Shown piece by piece: positions 13,454-20,104 of a DNA stretch of 20,104 nt. This DNA is from an uncultured Oscillospiraceae bacterium (GTDB taxonomy: Bacteria; Bacillota; Clostridia; Oscillospirales; Acutalibacteraceae). The stretch is from contig URJF01000012.1 of the NCBI GenBank assembly GCA_900548085.1, forward strand, positions 1 through 20,104, given 5' to 3'. A model generated the notes under the pieces. That model did not search any database. It saw only the letters and a list, made by a program, of their open reading frames with translations, and was not told the DNA's origin. The position numbers were made by a program, and so were the translations under genes. Each line of letters opens with the position of its first letter. The stretch's first letter is position 1.

Positions 13454-15334
13454 TTGAGAAAAAAGCAATTCAAAGCAGAATCAAAAAAACTCCTTGATAT
13501 GATGATAAATTCTATCTATACCCACAAGGAAATATTTTTGAGAGAGATTATTTCAAACGCAAGCGATGCCACAGACAAGTTATACTTTAAGTCTCTGACA
13601 GACACAACTATCGATGCCAATAAGGACGAGTTAAAAATCCGTATCGACCTGAACAAAGACGAAAGAACAATAAAAATCAGCGATCACGGCATCGGAATGA
13701 CAGCGGAGGAGCTGGAGCAAAATCTTGGCACCATCGCAAAATCCGACTCGCTCAACTTCAAAAAAGACAATGCCGATGACGAGAATATAAATAATGTAGA
13801 AGTAATAGGACAATTCGGCGTAGGCTTTTACTCTGCGTTTATGGTAGCAGACAAGGTAGAAGTCGTATCAAAAGCATTAGGCGCTGACAGTGCAAATCGC
13901 TGGATCAGTGAAGGTGCAGACGGATACACAATCGAGCCGTGCGAAAAAGAAGAAGTCGGCACTACCGTAACATTATATCTCAAAGAAGATACAGAGGACG
14001 AGCACTACAGCGACTATTTGGAGCAGAACAGAATCAGCGAATTAGTAAAGAAGTACAGCGACTACATCAGATACCCAATCGTTATGCAAATGACATCTCA
14101 GGTACCTGATCCCGACAAAGAGGGCGAGTACATCACAGAGGTCAACGACGAGATACTCAACTCGATGGTACCGCTTTGGCGCAAGAGCAAGAGTGAAATT
14201 AAGCCAGAGGACTACAACGAGTTCTACAAATCAAAATTCTACGACTACACCGACCCACAGCTTGTTATTCACACAAAGACAGAAGGTCAAGCAACCTTTG
14301 ATGCACTTATGTTTATACCTAAAAATGCGCCGATGGACTTTTACTCAAAGGACTACGAAAAAGGCTTGCAGTTGTATTCTAACGGTGTACTGATTATGGA
14401 CAAATGTGCCGATTTGCTTCCGGACTACTTCAGCTTTGTAAGAGGTTTGGTTGACAGTGCCGACCTGAGTCTGAACATCTCTCGTGAAGTTCTTCAGCAC
14501 GACAGACAAGTAAAGATCATTGCAAAAGCTATAGATAAAAAAATCAAGAGCGAGCTGGCAAAAATGCTCAAGAACAACAGAGAAAAATATGAAGAATTCT
14601 TCTCTGTATTCGGCACACAGCTGAAGTGGGGCGTATATTCCGACTACGGTATGAACAAAGACGGACTGAAAGACCTGATTATGTTCAAGTCATCTAACGG
14701 CGAAAAGTACACCACTCTAAAGGAATATGTAGACAGAATGGCTGACTCACAGGATACCATCTACTATGCTTGCGGTGACAGCGTGCAAAAGATTGCACTC
14801 CTGCCACAATGCGAAGCAGTCAAGAGCAAAGGATACGAAATACTTTATTTCACCGATGAGGTAGACGAATTCGCTATCCAAATGCTGATGGAATATGACG
14901 GCAAAAAGTTTGCTAACATATGCAAGGACGACCTTAATCTTGACACCGACGCAGAAAAAGAAGCCCTCACAAAGAAAAACGAGGACTCAAAGGAACTTCT
15001 GGAAAAGATGAAAAACATCTTAGGCGACGAAGTGAAAGAGGTTAAGTTCACAAACAAATTAGGCTCCCACGCAGTATGCCTCTCAGCAGAGGGATATGTA
15101 AGTCTGGAAATGGCTAAGATACTGTCACAGATGCCGGGTGCAAATCAGAATGTAAAGGCAGAACTTGTGCTGGAAATCAACAGTGAAAACCCTGTAGCCG
15201 AAAAGCTGGCAAATGCCGATGACGAAACGCTGAAAAAGTACACCTCAATCCTCTACAATCAAGCAAGACTCATTGCAGGACTTTCTATCGAAAATCCGAC
15301 AGAGCTCGCCGACACAATCTGTGAACTTATGTAA
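13454..15334 (+). CDS. htpG: Molecular chaperone HtpG (bacterial Hsp90)
   Basis: A 626-residue Hsp90-family ATPase chaperone of the cytoplasm. The GHKL ATP-binding motifs are all present: EIISNASDATDKLYF (31-45), SDHGIGM (76-82) and GQFGVGFYSAF (119-129). The middle domain carries the conserved LNISREVLQHD, followed by the C-terminal dimerisation region. Length matches the family. The start is the TTG at 13454-13456. The GAGGTGAT SD occupies 13442-13449, which rules out the in-frame GTG at 13445 because it lies within the SD, and an ATG at 13440 that is followed at once by a stop. Expression is controlled by a consensus promoter and a perfect CIRCE, so this is a heat-inducible HrcA-regulon member. 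A strong bidirectional terminator follows. The gene is monocistronic. Confidence 0.97.
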   Translation: MRKKQFKAESKKLLDMMINSIYTHKEIFLREIISNASDATDKLYFKSLTDTTIDANKDELKIRIDLNKDERTIKISDHGIGMTAEELEQNLGTIAKSDSLNFKKDNADDENINNVEVIGQFGVGFYSAFMVADKVEVVSKALGADSANRWISEGADGYTIEPCEKEEVGTTVTLYLKEDTEDEHYSDYLEQNRISELVKKYSDYIRYPIVMQMTSQVPDPDKEGEYITEVNDEILNSMVPLWRKSKSEIKPEDYNEFYKSKFYDYTDPQLVIHTKTEGQATFDALMFIPKNAPMDFYSKDYEKGLQLYSNGVLIMDKCADLLPDYFSFVRGLVDSADLSLNISREVLQHDRQVKIIAKAIDKKIKSELAKMLKNNREKYEEFFSVFGTQLKWGVYSDYGMNKDGLKDLIMFKSSNGEKYTTLKEYVDRMADSQDTIYYACGDSVQKIALLPQCEAVKSKGYEILYFTDEVDEFAIQMLMEYDGKKFANICKDDLNLDTDAEKEALTKKNEDSKELLEKMKNILGDEVKEVKFTNKLGSHAVCLSAEGYVSLEMAKILSQMPGANQNVKAELVLEINSENPVAEKLANADDETLKKYTSILYNQARLIAGLSIENPTELADTICELM

Positions 15335-15346
15335 CAAAGCAAAAAG

Positions 15347-15386
15347 AAAACCGTTTCGGAAATCAATCCGAAACGGTTTTTGTTTT
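15347..15386. terminator. Bidirectional terminator between htpG and the GtrA-family gene
   Basis: AAAACCGTTTCGGA (15347-15360), a 6-nt loop, and TCCGAAACGGTTTT (15367-15380) form a perfect 14-bp stem. On the plus strand it continues TGTTTT; on the minus strand the stem is followed by CTTTTTG. It therefore serves both convergent genes. Confidence 0.93.
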
Positions 15387-15401
15387 CAGTAAAAACACAG
15401 A

Positions 15402-16046
15402 TTATTCTGCAGGAGCAGCCTCCGGTGCCTCTGCATCGTCTGCCTTCTTTTCTCTCATAAGAACAAACTTTTCCATAGGGAAGAGAACTACCATCTGTAC
15501 AAATCCTGCTGCCATAGAAGCAAGGAGACGAGCTACAGACTCGTTAGTAATTATCTTAAGGAACCAGTTAGACGGAGCAACCTTGAGCAATGCGCCTACG
15601 ATAGCACCCTGCATCCAAGTTGAGAAAAGGATGAGTGCAAGGAGCAGTACTATGTAGATAACAAAGTTGTACCAAGCTGAGTCGGACTTAAATGTTGTCT
15701 TTTTGTTCTGATAGAAGCCGTAGATGTTAGCAATAAGGTTAGAAAGAAGGAATGGAAGTACATAACCCCAAGTAACTACGCCGTCAATAACATACTTTGT
15801 AGCTTCTTTTGAACCTGCTGTAAACATTGTCGGTGTGAATATGCCTCTCAAAAATTCAGGAAGCAATGTGTGAATTTGGTCACATACCAGCGGCAACAAT
15901 GCTGCGAGAGCCAACTGAATGATAGTAACAAGACCGCTGACTACAAGGAACTTAACAAGCTGCCAAAGGGTTTTGATAAAGCTACCCTTTTCCTCTGCGG
16001 CGTTATCGATACCGCCGAGGGAGATTTTTTTCTTTTCGTCTGCCAT
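15402..16046 (-). CDS. GtrA-family membrane protein with acidic tail
   Basis: A 214-residue membrane protein with four hydrophobic segments (about 28-52, 90-112, 124-148 and 168-195). PFLLSNLIANIYGFYQNKKTTF (96-117) matches the second-helix region of the GtrA family, where an Asn-rich helix ends in a conserved basic/aromatic patch. GtrA proteins help flip or hand over polyprenyl-linked sugars for cell-envelope glycosylation. This member is longer than the usual 120-150 residues, with a charged N-terminal tail (MADEKKK) and an Ala/Glu/Pro tail (AEAPEAAPAE). No glycosyltransferase is adjacent, so its glycan is unknown. AAAGGAG lies 8 nt before the ATG, and a promoter is at 16091-16119. It is monocistronic and ends at the shared terminator with htpG. 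Confidence 0.78.
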   Translation of the reverse strand: MADEKKKISLGGIDNAAEEKGSFIKTLWQLVKFLVVSGLVTIIQLALAALLPLVCDQIHTLLPEFLRGIFTPTMFTAGSKEATKYVIDGVVTWGYVLPFLLSNLIANIYGFYQNKKTTFKSDSAWYNFVIYIVLLLALILFSTWMQGAIVGALLKVAPSNWFLKIITNESVARLLASMAAGFVQMVVLFPMEKFVLMREKKADDAEAPEAAPAE

Positions 16047-16090
16047 AATTTTTACTCCTTTAATTATGAATGATTTTTTAAGACGTAACC

Positions 16091-16119
16091 ATTATATCAA
16101 TAATAATGTCTGTTTGCAA
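16091..16119 (-). promoter_or_regulatory. Sigma-A-type promoter of the GtrA-family gene
   Basis: Minus strand: TTGCAA (16119-16114), 17 bp, TATAAT (16096-16091). It has the same -35 variant and spacing as the glgP and proB promoters in this window. Confidence 0.75.
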
Positions 16120-16157
16120 CAGTTTTTTTGGCAGACATATTACAATCGGTATGTATA

Positions 16158-16183
16158 TCAGGCACTGAAGCAAAAGTGCCTAA
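16158..16183 (-). other. Hairpin downstream of spoVAD without a U tract
   Basis: Minus strand: TTAGGCACT (16183-16175), an 8-nt loop, AGTGCCTGA (16166-16158), 9 bp with one G-U. It lies 10 nt beyond the spoVAD stop but is followed by ATATACATACC rather than a T run. It is therefore at best a weak terminator or a 3'-end stabilising structure. Confidence 0.4.
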
Positions 16184-16192
16184 TAGAGATTT

Positions 16193-17197
16193 TTATTTTT
16201 CGAGCAGGACTGCATGGGCTATACCGGGGATAGTCCGCCCTTGTTTTGAAGATGTAGGAGACATCAAAGCGCCTGTAGCAACAAAGAGAATTTTGTTGAG
16301 TTCCCCCCTATTCATCTTTTTGAAAATATGAGAACAAAGAACAGAAGCACTGCAGCCACAGCCGGAGCCTCCGGAATTAACATCCTGCTCCTTTAAGTTA
16401 TATATCAGCTTACCACAGTCATTATGCCTGCTGCGAATGTCCGTTTTATATTCAAGCTCCAAGACTTCGTGCAGCAGTTCAGTACCCGTGTATCCCAAAT
16501 CGCCTGTGAGAATCATATCATAATCCTCTGCGTCTGTACCTGTATCAACAAAAAAATCGTTGATTGTCCTTGCGGCAGCAGGAGCCATAGCCGCTCCCAT
16601 ATTGTTAGCATCCTTTATACCCAAGTCAGTAACCGTTCCGATATGGACGGCTTTTATTTTTATTTCGGACTGACGATTTTTTCCTATTACTGCCGCTCCG
16701 GCACCTGTAACGGTCCACTGAGCTGTAGGAGGTCGCTGACTGCCGTACTCAAGAGGATACCTGAATTGTCGCTCGGAGGAAGCGAAGTGACTGCTGGCAC
16801 CGGCGATACAATATTCCGCACCCGAATCGACGAGCATAGCACCTGTACAAAGAGTAAGTGCCATAGTCGAACAGGCACCGTACATTCCCACAAACGGAAT
16901 GTTCAAATCCTTTACGGCAAAGCAAGAGCCGACGCACTGGTCAAGCAAGTCACCTGTCAACAGAAAGTCTATCTGTCCGGCACTCACATTTGCGCTGTCC
17001 ATAGCTCTGACTATTGCATCCTTTAGCATGGCAGACTCGGCAAGTTCGTAGCTGTCCTCGCCCATGGTGGTGTCATTATACACAGCATCAAAATCCGCAC
17101 CTAACGGGCCCTCGCCCTCTTTTTTTCCTGCCACTCCGGCACTGCCGACGATAACAGGCGGCTTATCAAAAAGGCAGGTTCTTCCTATCTTTTTCAA
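16193..17197 (-). CDS. spoVAD: Stage V sporulation protein AD (dipicolinic acid transport)
   Basis: A 334-residue thiolase-fold protein matching SpoVAD along its length. It starts with KKIGRTCLFDKPPVIVGSAG, contains GPLGADFD and LLTGDLLDQCVGS, has the thiolase-like GMYGACSTMA around its cysteine, and YPLEYGSQRPPTAQWTVTGAGA in the middle. The family length is about 338. In Bacillus, SpoVAD binds dipicolinic acid and with other SpoVA proteins moves it into the forespore and out at germination. It normally sits between spoVAC and spoVAE; here neither neighbour is present. The start is TTG (17195-17197) after a strong GAGGTGAT. No convincing sigma-G promoter is visible in the 91-nt gap after the TetR terminator, so how it is transcribed is unclear. 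Confidence 0.94.
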   Translation of the reverse strand: MKKIGRTCLFDKPPVIVGSAGVAGKKEGEGPLGADFDAVYNDTTMGEDSYELAESAMLKDAIVRAMDSANVSAGQIDFLLTGDLLDQCVGSCFAVKDLNIPFVGMYGACSTMALTLCTGAMLVDSGAEYCIAGASSHFASSERQFRYPLEYGSQRPPTAQWTVTGAGAAVIGKNRQSEIKIKAVHIGTVTDLGIKDANNMGAAMAPAAARTINDFFVDTGTDAEDYDMILTGDLGYTGTELLHEVLELEYKTDIRSRHNDCGKLIYNLKEQDVNSGGSGCGCSASVLCSHIFKKMNRGELNKILFVATGALMSPTSSKQGRTIPGIAHAVLLEK

Positions 17198-17230
17198 AAA
17201 ATCACCTCGTTATATCTTGTGCAAAAAAGC

Positions 17231-17270
17231 AAAAAATAAACGAACAGCCTGAAAGTCAAGCCGTCCGTTT
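17231..17270 (-). terminator. Terminator of the tetR-family gene
   Basis: Minus strand: AAACGGACGGCTTG (17270-17257), a 5-nt loop, CAGGCTGTTCGTTT (17251-17238), 14 bp with three G-U pairs. It is followed by ATTTTTT (17237-17231). On the plus strand the stem runs into six T, so it could act both ways. Confidence 0.85.
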
Positions 17271-17288
17271 TTTGAGCTGTTATAACAA

Positions 17289-17819
17289 TTATTTTCTTTT
17301 TATTACGCTGACCATAAGGTCTCTGATCTCGTCGTGATTATAGTTAGGAAGCAGTGTATCAAAAACATCAAAACATCCTGCCACAACAAATGTAACCTTT
17401 GCTACCTGGTGATAATTGTTTTGGAGCGTAAGGTTATTCGCCTTGCAGATAGAATCTACAATTTTTTTCTTCAAAGAAGAAACGGCACTGTCGTAGAGAA
17501 CGCAGTCCTTAAACTTTTTGATATAATCAACATTAGCTTCTACGGCATCGAGGATAACATCGATAGTTTTTTCGGGAGAATACGCCATATCGGTATAATC
17601 TATCTTTTCGCTGATATCGAAAAATTTCTCGGCAAGGTGATAAAATGTCTTTTTGCAGCAATCGTCGAGGCTGCTGTAGTGGAGATAAAATGTACTCTTG
17701 TTTATTCCTGCCTTTTGGCAAAGCTCAACTACAGAAATCTTTTTCAAATCCTTTGTGGTAAGTAAATCCAAAAGGGCGTCCGACACGGAACCGGTTGTTT
17801 TGACTATTCTTTTGTCCAA
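17289..17819 (-). CDS. TetR/AcrR-family transcriptional regulator
   Basis: A 176-residue regulator. Residues about 10-55 form the TetR DNA-binding domain: ALLDLLTTKDLKKISVVELC, then QKAGINKSTFYLHYSSLDD, with the family-typical AGINKSTFYLHY recognition helix. The remaining 120 residues are helical and divergent, as in TetR ligand-binding domains. The start is TTG (17817-17819) preceded by AGGGG at 11-12 nt; no ATG is available nearby. It faces the SDR gene across a 175-bp region carrying both promoters, the classic arrangement in which the TetR protein represses itself and its divergent target until a small ligand binds. It is therefore a likely regulator of the SDR/GPH pair. The ligand is unknown. 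Confidence 0.92.
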   Translation of the reverse strand: MDKRIVKTTGSVSDALLDLLTTKDLKKISVVELCQKAGINKSTFYLHYSSLDDCCKKTFYHLAEKFFDISEKIDYTDMAYSPEKTIDVILDAVEANVDYIKKFKDCVLYDSAVSSLKKKIVDSICKANNLTLQNNYHQVAKVTFVVAGCFDVFDTLLPNYNHDEIRDLMVSVIKRK

Positions 17820-17850
17820 AAAATCACACCCCTATTAAAAAACTTTTTAC

Positions 17851-17879
17851 ATTATATCACAGCGCTGCAGTATTTTCAA
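17851..17879 (-). promoter_or_regulatory. Sigma-A-type promoter of the tetR-family gene
   Basis: Minus strand: TTGAAA (17879-17874), 17 bp, TATAAT (17856-17851). The spacer holds the palindrome CAGCGCTG. Confidence 0.72.
17860..17867. promoter_or_regulatory. Candidate operator palindrome in the tetR promoter spacer
   Basis: CAGCGCTG is a perfect 8-bp palindrome, overlapped by a second one, CTGCAG (17865-17870), inside the spacer of the tetR promoter. It is a GC-rich island in an AT-rich intergenic region, which makes it a reasonable autoregulatory operator. It is short, and no second copy is evident at the SDR promoter. Confidence 0.3.
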
Positions 17880-17926
17880 CGAAAAAATCAATTAAAAAAT
17901 CGCTTGTCAAAAATAGAAAAAATATG

Positions 17927-17955
17927 TTGTAATAATTTTGATTTTATTGTATAAT
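17927..17955 (+). promoter_or_regulatory. Sigma-A-type promoter of the SDR gene
   Basis: TTGTAA (17927-17932), 17 bp, TATAAT (17950-17955). The start site would be near 17962, giving a leader of about 33 nt. TTGTAATA occurs at the -35 box and again just after the -10 box (17961-17968), a direct repeat that might matter for regulation. Confidence 0.68.
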
Positions 17956-17994
17956 TTCATTTGTAATATTTTTAGAAAAATGGAGGCAGTTAGT

Positions 17995-18834
17995 ATGGCT
18001 AATTGGCTTGACGGAAAAACCGTCGTTGTTACAGGCGCATCCGGCGGTATGGGTGCCGGCATTGCCGCATCACTTATCAAAAATCACGGATGTACAGTTA
18101 TCGGTGTCGCAAGAAGCGAACCTAAGATGCTTAAATTCATTGAGGAGTTGGGAGATACATATGCTCACAAGTTTTCATACAAGCTTTTTGATGTATCCGT
18201 AAAAGAGAATTGGGAGAACTTTGCCGAGGAGCTTAAGGCAAACGGCACAAAAATCGACATTCTCGTAAACAATGCCGGCATTCTTCCTAAATTCAAGAGA
18301 TTCGACAGATATTCTTATGACGAGATTGATAAGGCAATGAATATCAACTTCTATTCATGCGTATATTCAACAAAGACTCTTTTGCCTATAATACTTGAGT
18401 CCGAAACTCCGGGTATCATTAACATTGACTCCTCTGCTGCTCTTATGACACTGGCAGGCACTTCCATGTACTCAGCATCAAAGGCAGCGCTCAAAGGATT
18501 CACCGAGGCTCTCCGTACAGAGTTCAAAGGCAAAATGTACGTAGGTCTTGTATGCCCCGGCTTTACAAAGACAGACATTTTCCGCAACCAAGGTCAAACA
18601 GAATCCAACAACAAGGGTGCAAAGGTAATCAATATGATTTCCACCGACTGCGACCTTATGGTAAAGATGATTATGTTCGGTATTGAGCACAAGGTACCTA
18701 TGCAGGTTCACGGCTTAGATGCACACGCAATGAGCATCTTCAACAGACTTATGCCTGTAGCAGGCTCCGAGCTTTTCAGCGCAATTATGAAGGCTGCAAA
18801 GGTTGACCTGTTCGATGAAGTATTCAGAGACTGA
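17995..18834 (+). CDS. Short-chain dehydrogenase/reductase (SDR), substrate unknown
   Basis: A 279-residue classical SDR oxidoreductase. The Rossmann glycine motif is TGASGGMG (13-20) and an Arg at 40 after the second strand suggests NADP(H) preference. NNAG is at 92-95, and the catalytic set is Asn116, Ser146, Tyr159 and Lys163 (MYSASKAALKG), followed by CPGFTKTD. The last ~60 residues (from about 220) are a family-specific lid or C-terminal extension that I cannot assign. It probably reduces or oxidises a carbonyl/alcohol on a sugar, steroid-like or lipid substrate. The ATG at 17995 has GGAGG 8 nt upstream; the longer in-frame reading begins inside the promoter and is rejected. The TetR regulator is divergent, and a GPH symporter follows 70 nt downstream beyond a terminator hairpin. 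Confidence 0.93.
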   Translation: MANWLDGKTVVVTGASGGMGAGIAASLIKNHGCTVIGVARSEPKMLKFIEELGDTYAHKFSYKLFDVSVKENWENFAEELKANGTKIDILVNNAGILPKFKRFDRYSYDEIDKAMNINFYSCVYSTKTLLPIILESETPGIINIDSSAALMTLAGTSMYSASKAALKGFTEALRTEFKGKMYVGLVCPGFTKTDIFRNQGQTESNNKGAKVINMISTDCDLMVKMIMFGIEHKVPMQVHGLDAHAMSIFNRLMPVAGSELFSAIMKAAKVDLFDEVFRD

Positions 18835-18846
18835 TTAAATTTTTTC

Positions 18847-18893
18847 AAAAGGCAAGACTATCAATGACGGTAGTCTTTGCCTTTTACATTTTT
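18847..18893 (+). terminator. Terminator/attenuator hairpin between the SDR and GPH genes
   Basis: AAAAGGCAAGACTA (18847-18860), loop region, TAGTCTTTGCCTTTT (18871-18885), a long stem with one bulged base, followed by TTTT then ACATTTTTT. The second T run touches the GGAGG ribosome binding site of the next gene. Transcription of the symporter would have to read through it, or use a promoter I cannot see. Confidence 0.8.
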
Positions 18894-18904
18894 TGGAGGT
18901 AATT

Positions 18905-20104
18905 ATGGAAAACATAACAAAACAAAAGTATATGAATTTCAAAGAGATTGCCGCATATTCTTTAGGTCTCTTTGGTTTTCAGGCAATCGTTGGACTGCTG
19001 AACTCATACCAAGCCGAATTTGACGGCTCAATATTGGGTGCAAATGTCAGCACAGTAGCAATCATCATTTTGGTGGCAAAGATTGTATCGGCTGTAGCCG
19101 ACCCTGTTGTAGGCAATCTGGTAGACAGGTCAAAGAGCAAAATGGGAAAATTCAAATCAATGATAACCTACTCTATTTTGCCGCTGCTTATATTTACAGT
19201 AGTAATATTCATTAAAGTTCCGTTCAAGGGCTTCGGTCTGTATGCGTGGATATTCGTTACATACCTGATATGGTCAATCGCCATGACAATGGGTGATGTA
19301 CCAAGCCAGGGTATAGCCGCAGCTTTGACTCCTAACCCTACCGAGCGTACCAATGTGGTATCAATCTCAAACACCTTTAAGCAGGTTGGATTTTCTGCTT
19401 GTGTAGTAATTGTACCTATAGTATGTCTCATCGTTCCGGGTGGCTCAAAGGTATTTGTTAAATCGGGCGAAACCGATACTCCTATGATATCCGGCGAATA
19501 TCTGGGAGTAGCGATACTGACAGCTTTGTTCGGCTGTGTGCTGTTCGCTCTCATTCCACTCATCAATAAAGAGAGAGTAACTAATGCCTCGTCAGAAACC
19601 ACATCTGCAAAGGATATGTTCATTGCGCTGAAGAACAATAAACCTCTTATGCTGGTAATCATCTCCTATTTCTTAGGCTTCGGCAGACAGATGGCAATGG
19701 GTATTCAGGTACAGGCAGCAACAGTTATCTTAGGCTCGCAGAACCTTGTGGCTGTGCTCGGTATCGTAACCGCCGTCGGCTCTATGATAAGTATGGCTCT
19801 CTGTCCTCTGCTCATCAAAAAGCTCAATGAGCGCAACGCATACATTTTGCTCTCAGTATATGGATTTGCAGCTTCGATATTCTCATTTATCATCGGTCAC
19901 TTTTGGTTTGAAAATCCAAAGAATATGGTGCTTACGGTTCTGTTCTACGCATCATTGTTCCTTATTGGCTTGCAGTTCGGTGCAGTAACTCTCATGCCTA
20001 TGATTATGACAGCGGACTGTGTAGACGCATACGAATACGAAACAGGCAAGCGTATGGAGGGTGCCGCATATTCTATTCTCACCCTCACAATCAAGGTTTG
20101 TCTC
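18905..20104 (+). CDS. GPH-family sugar/cation symporter (MelB-like), 3' end beyond window
   Basis: An open frame of exactly 400 codons that runs off the right edge without a stop. It encodes a many-helix transporter of the glycoside-pentoside-hexuronide:cation symporter family. Landmarks are LVAKIVSAVADPVVGNLVDR in the second to third helix region, followed by SKSKMGKFK (the family's conserved loop), and MTADCVDAYEYETGKRMEGA near the edge, equivalent to the conserved MelB segment DxxxYxxxxTGxRxEG. It should import a sugar, glycoside or similar anion with Na+ or H+. GGAGG lies 5 nt before the ATG. Its position behind the SDR gene and the divergent TetR regulator suggests uptake of the compound on which the SDR acts. 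The last helices, about 50-80 residues in the family, lie outside the window. Substrate unknown. Confidence 0.92.
   Translation, partial: MENITKQKYMNFKEIAAYSLGLFGFQAIVGLLNSYQAEFDGSILGANVSTVAIIILVAKIVSAVADPVVGNLVDRSKSKMGKFKSMITYSILPLLIFTVVIFIKVPFKGFGLYAWIFVTYLIWSIAMTMGDVPSQGIAAALTPNPTERTNVVSISNTFKQVGFSACVVIVPIVCLIVPGGSKVFVKSGETDTPMISGEYLGVAILTALFGCVLFALIPLINKERVTNASSETTSAKDMFIALKNNKPLMLVIISYFLGFGRQMAMGIQVQAATVILGSQNLVAVLGIVTAVGSMISMALCPLLIKKLNERNAYILLSVYGFAASIFSFIIGHFWFENPKNMVLTVLFYASLFLIGLQFGAVTLMPMIMTADCVDAYEYETGKRMEGAAYSILTLTIKVCL

Noticed and set aside
17938..17994. N-terminal extension of the SDR protein by 19 residues
   Set aside because: It would begin upstream of the -10 box. The ATG at 17995 has GGAGG at 8 nt and begins the normal SDR N-terminus.

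Overview
The window looks like a chromosomal segment of a low-to-moderate-GC, endospore-forming member of the Clostridia, probably a gut Oscillospiraceae/Ruminococcaceae-type organism. The reasons are strong AGGAGG or GAGGTGAT ribosome binding sites, TTGACA/TATAAT-type promoters, a HrcA/CIRCE operator, two sporulation or germination genes (ypeB and spoVAD), and a fermentative iron alcohol dehydrogenase. I see no rRNA, tRNA, CRISPR array, transposase or phage gene. The taxonomic placement is inference.

Layout, left to right. (1) 1-740, minus strand: a two-gene unit of a DUF2975 membrane protein and a small Xre-type regulator, behind a TTGACA-N17-TATAAC promoter. (2) 770-5300, minus: glycogen/alpha-glucan breakdown, with glycogen phosphorylase (glgP, lysine-rich tail) followed by a cytoplasmic GH13 neopullulanase-type amylase. 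A terminator-like hairpin sits directly in front of the amylase start. (3) 5311-10110, minus: a tightly packed operon of proB, proA, a membrane-anchored beta-propeller-like protein and a Wzx-type flippase. (4) 10119-11922, plus: ypeB behind a candidate sigma-G promoter that lies back to back with the proB promoter, then a small secreted Ser/Thr-rich protein of unknown function. (5) 11933-12026: a non-coding, strongly self-complementary element. (6) 12029-13255, minus: a FucO-like lactaldehyde/propanediol oxidoreductase with a consensus promoter. (7) 13361-15386, plus: htpG (Hsp90) controlled by a consensus promoter and a perfect CIRCE with 14-bp arms. (8) 15402-16119, minus: a GtrA-family membrane protein. 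(9) 16193-17197, minus: spoVAD without its usual spoVAC/spoVAE partners. (10) 17231-20104: a divergent pair, a TetR regulator (minus) and an SDR oxidoreductase (plus), followed by a GPH-family sugar/cation symporter that runs off the right edge.

How the genes fit together: GlgP and the GH13 enzyme together would convert stored or imported alpha-glucan to glucose-1-phosphate and maltodextrins. ProB and ProA make glutamate semialdehyde for proline. YpeB and SpoVAD belong to spore germination and dipicolinic acid handling. HtpG is heat-stress controlled. TetR/SDR/GPH looks like a small inducible uptake-and-reduction cassette of unknown substrate.

Most of the window is ordinary core and accessory metabolism. 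I did not find a clear new defence or mobile system. The items most worth a second look are the structured intergenic element at 11933-12026, the ypeB-linked small secreted protein behind a candidate forespore promoter, the CIRCE-controlled htpG, and the TetR/SDR/GPH cassette.
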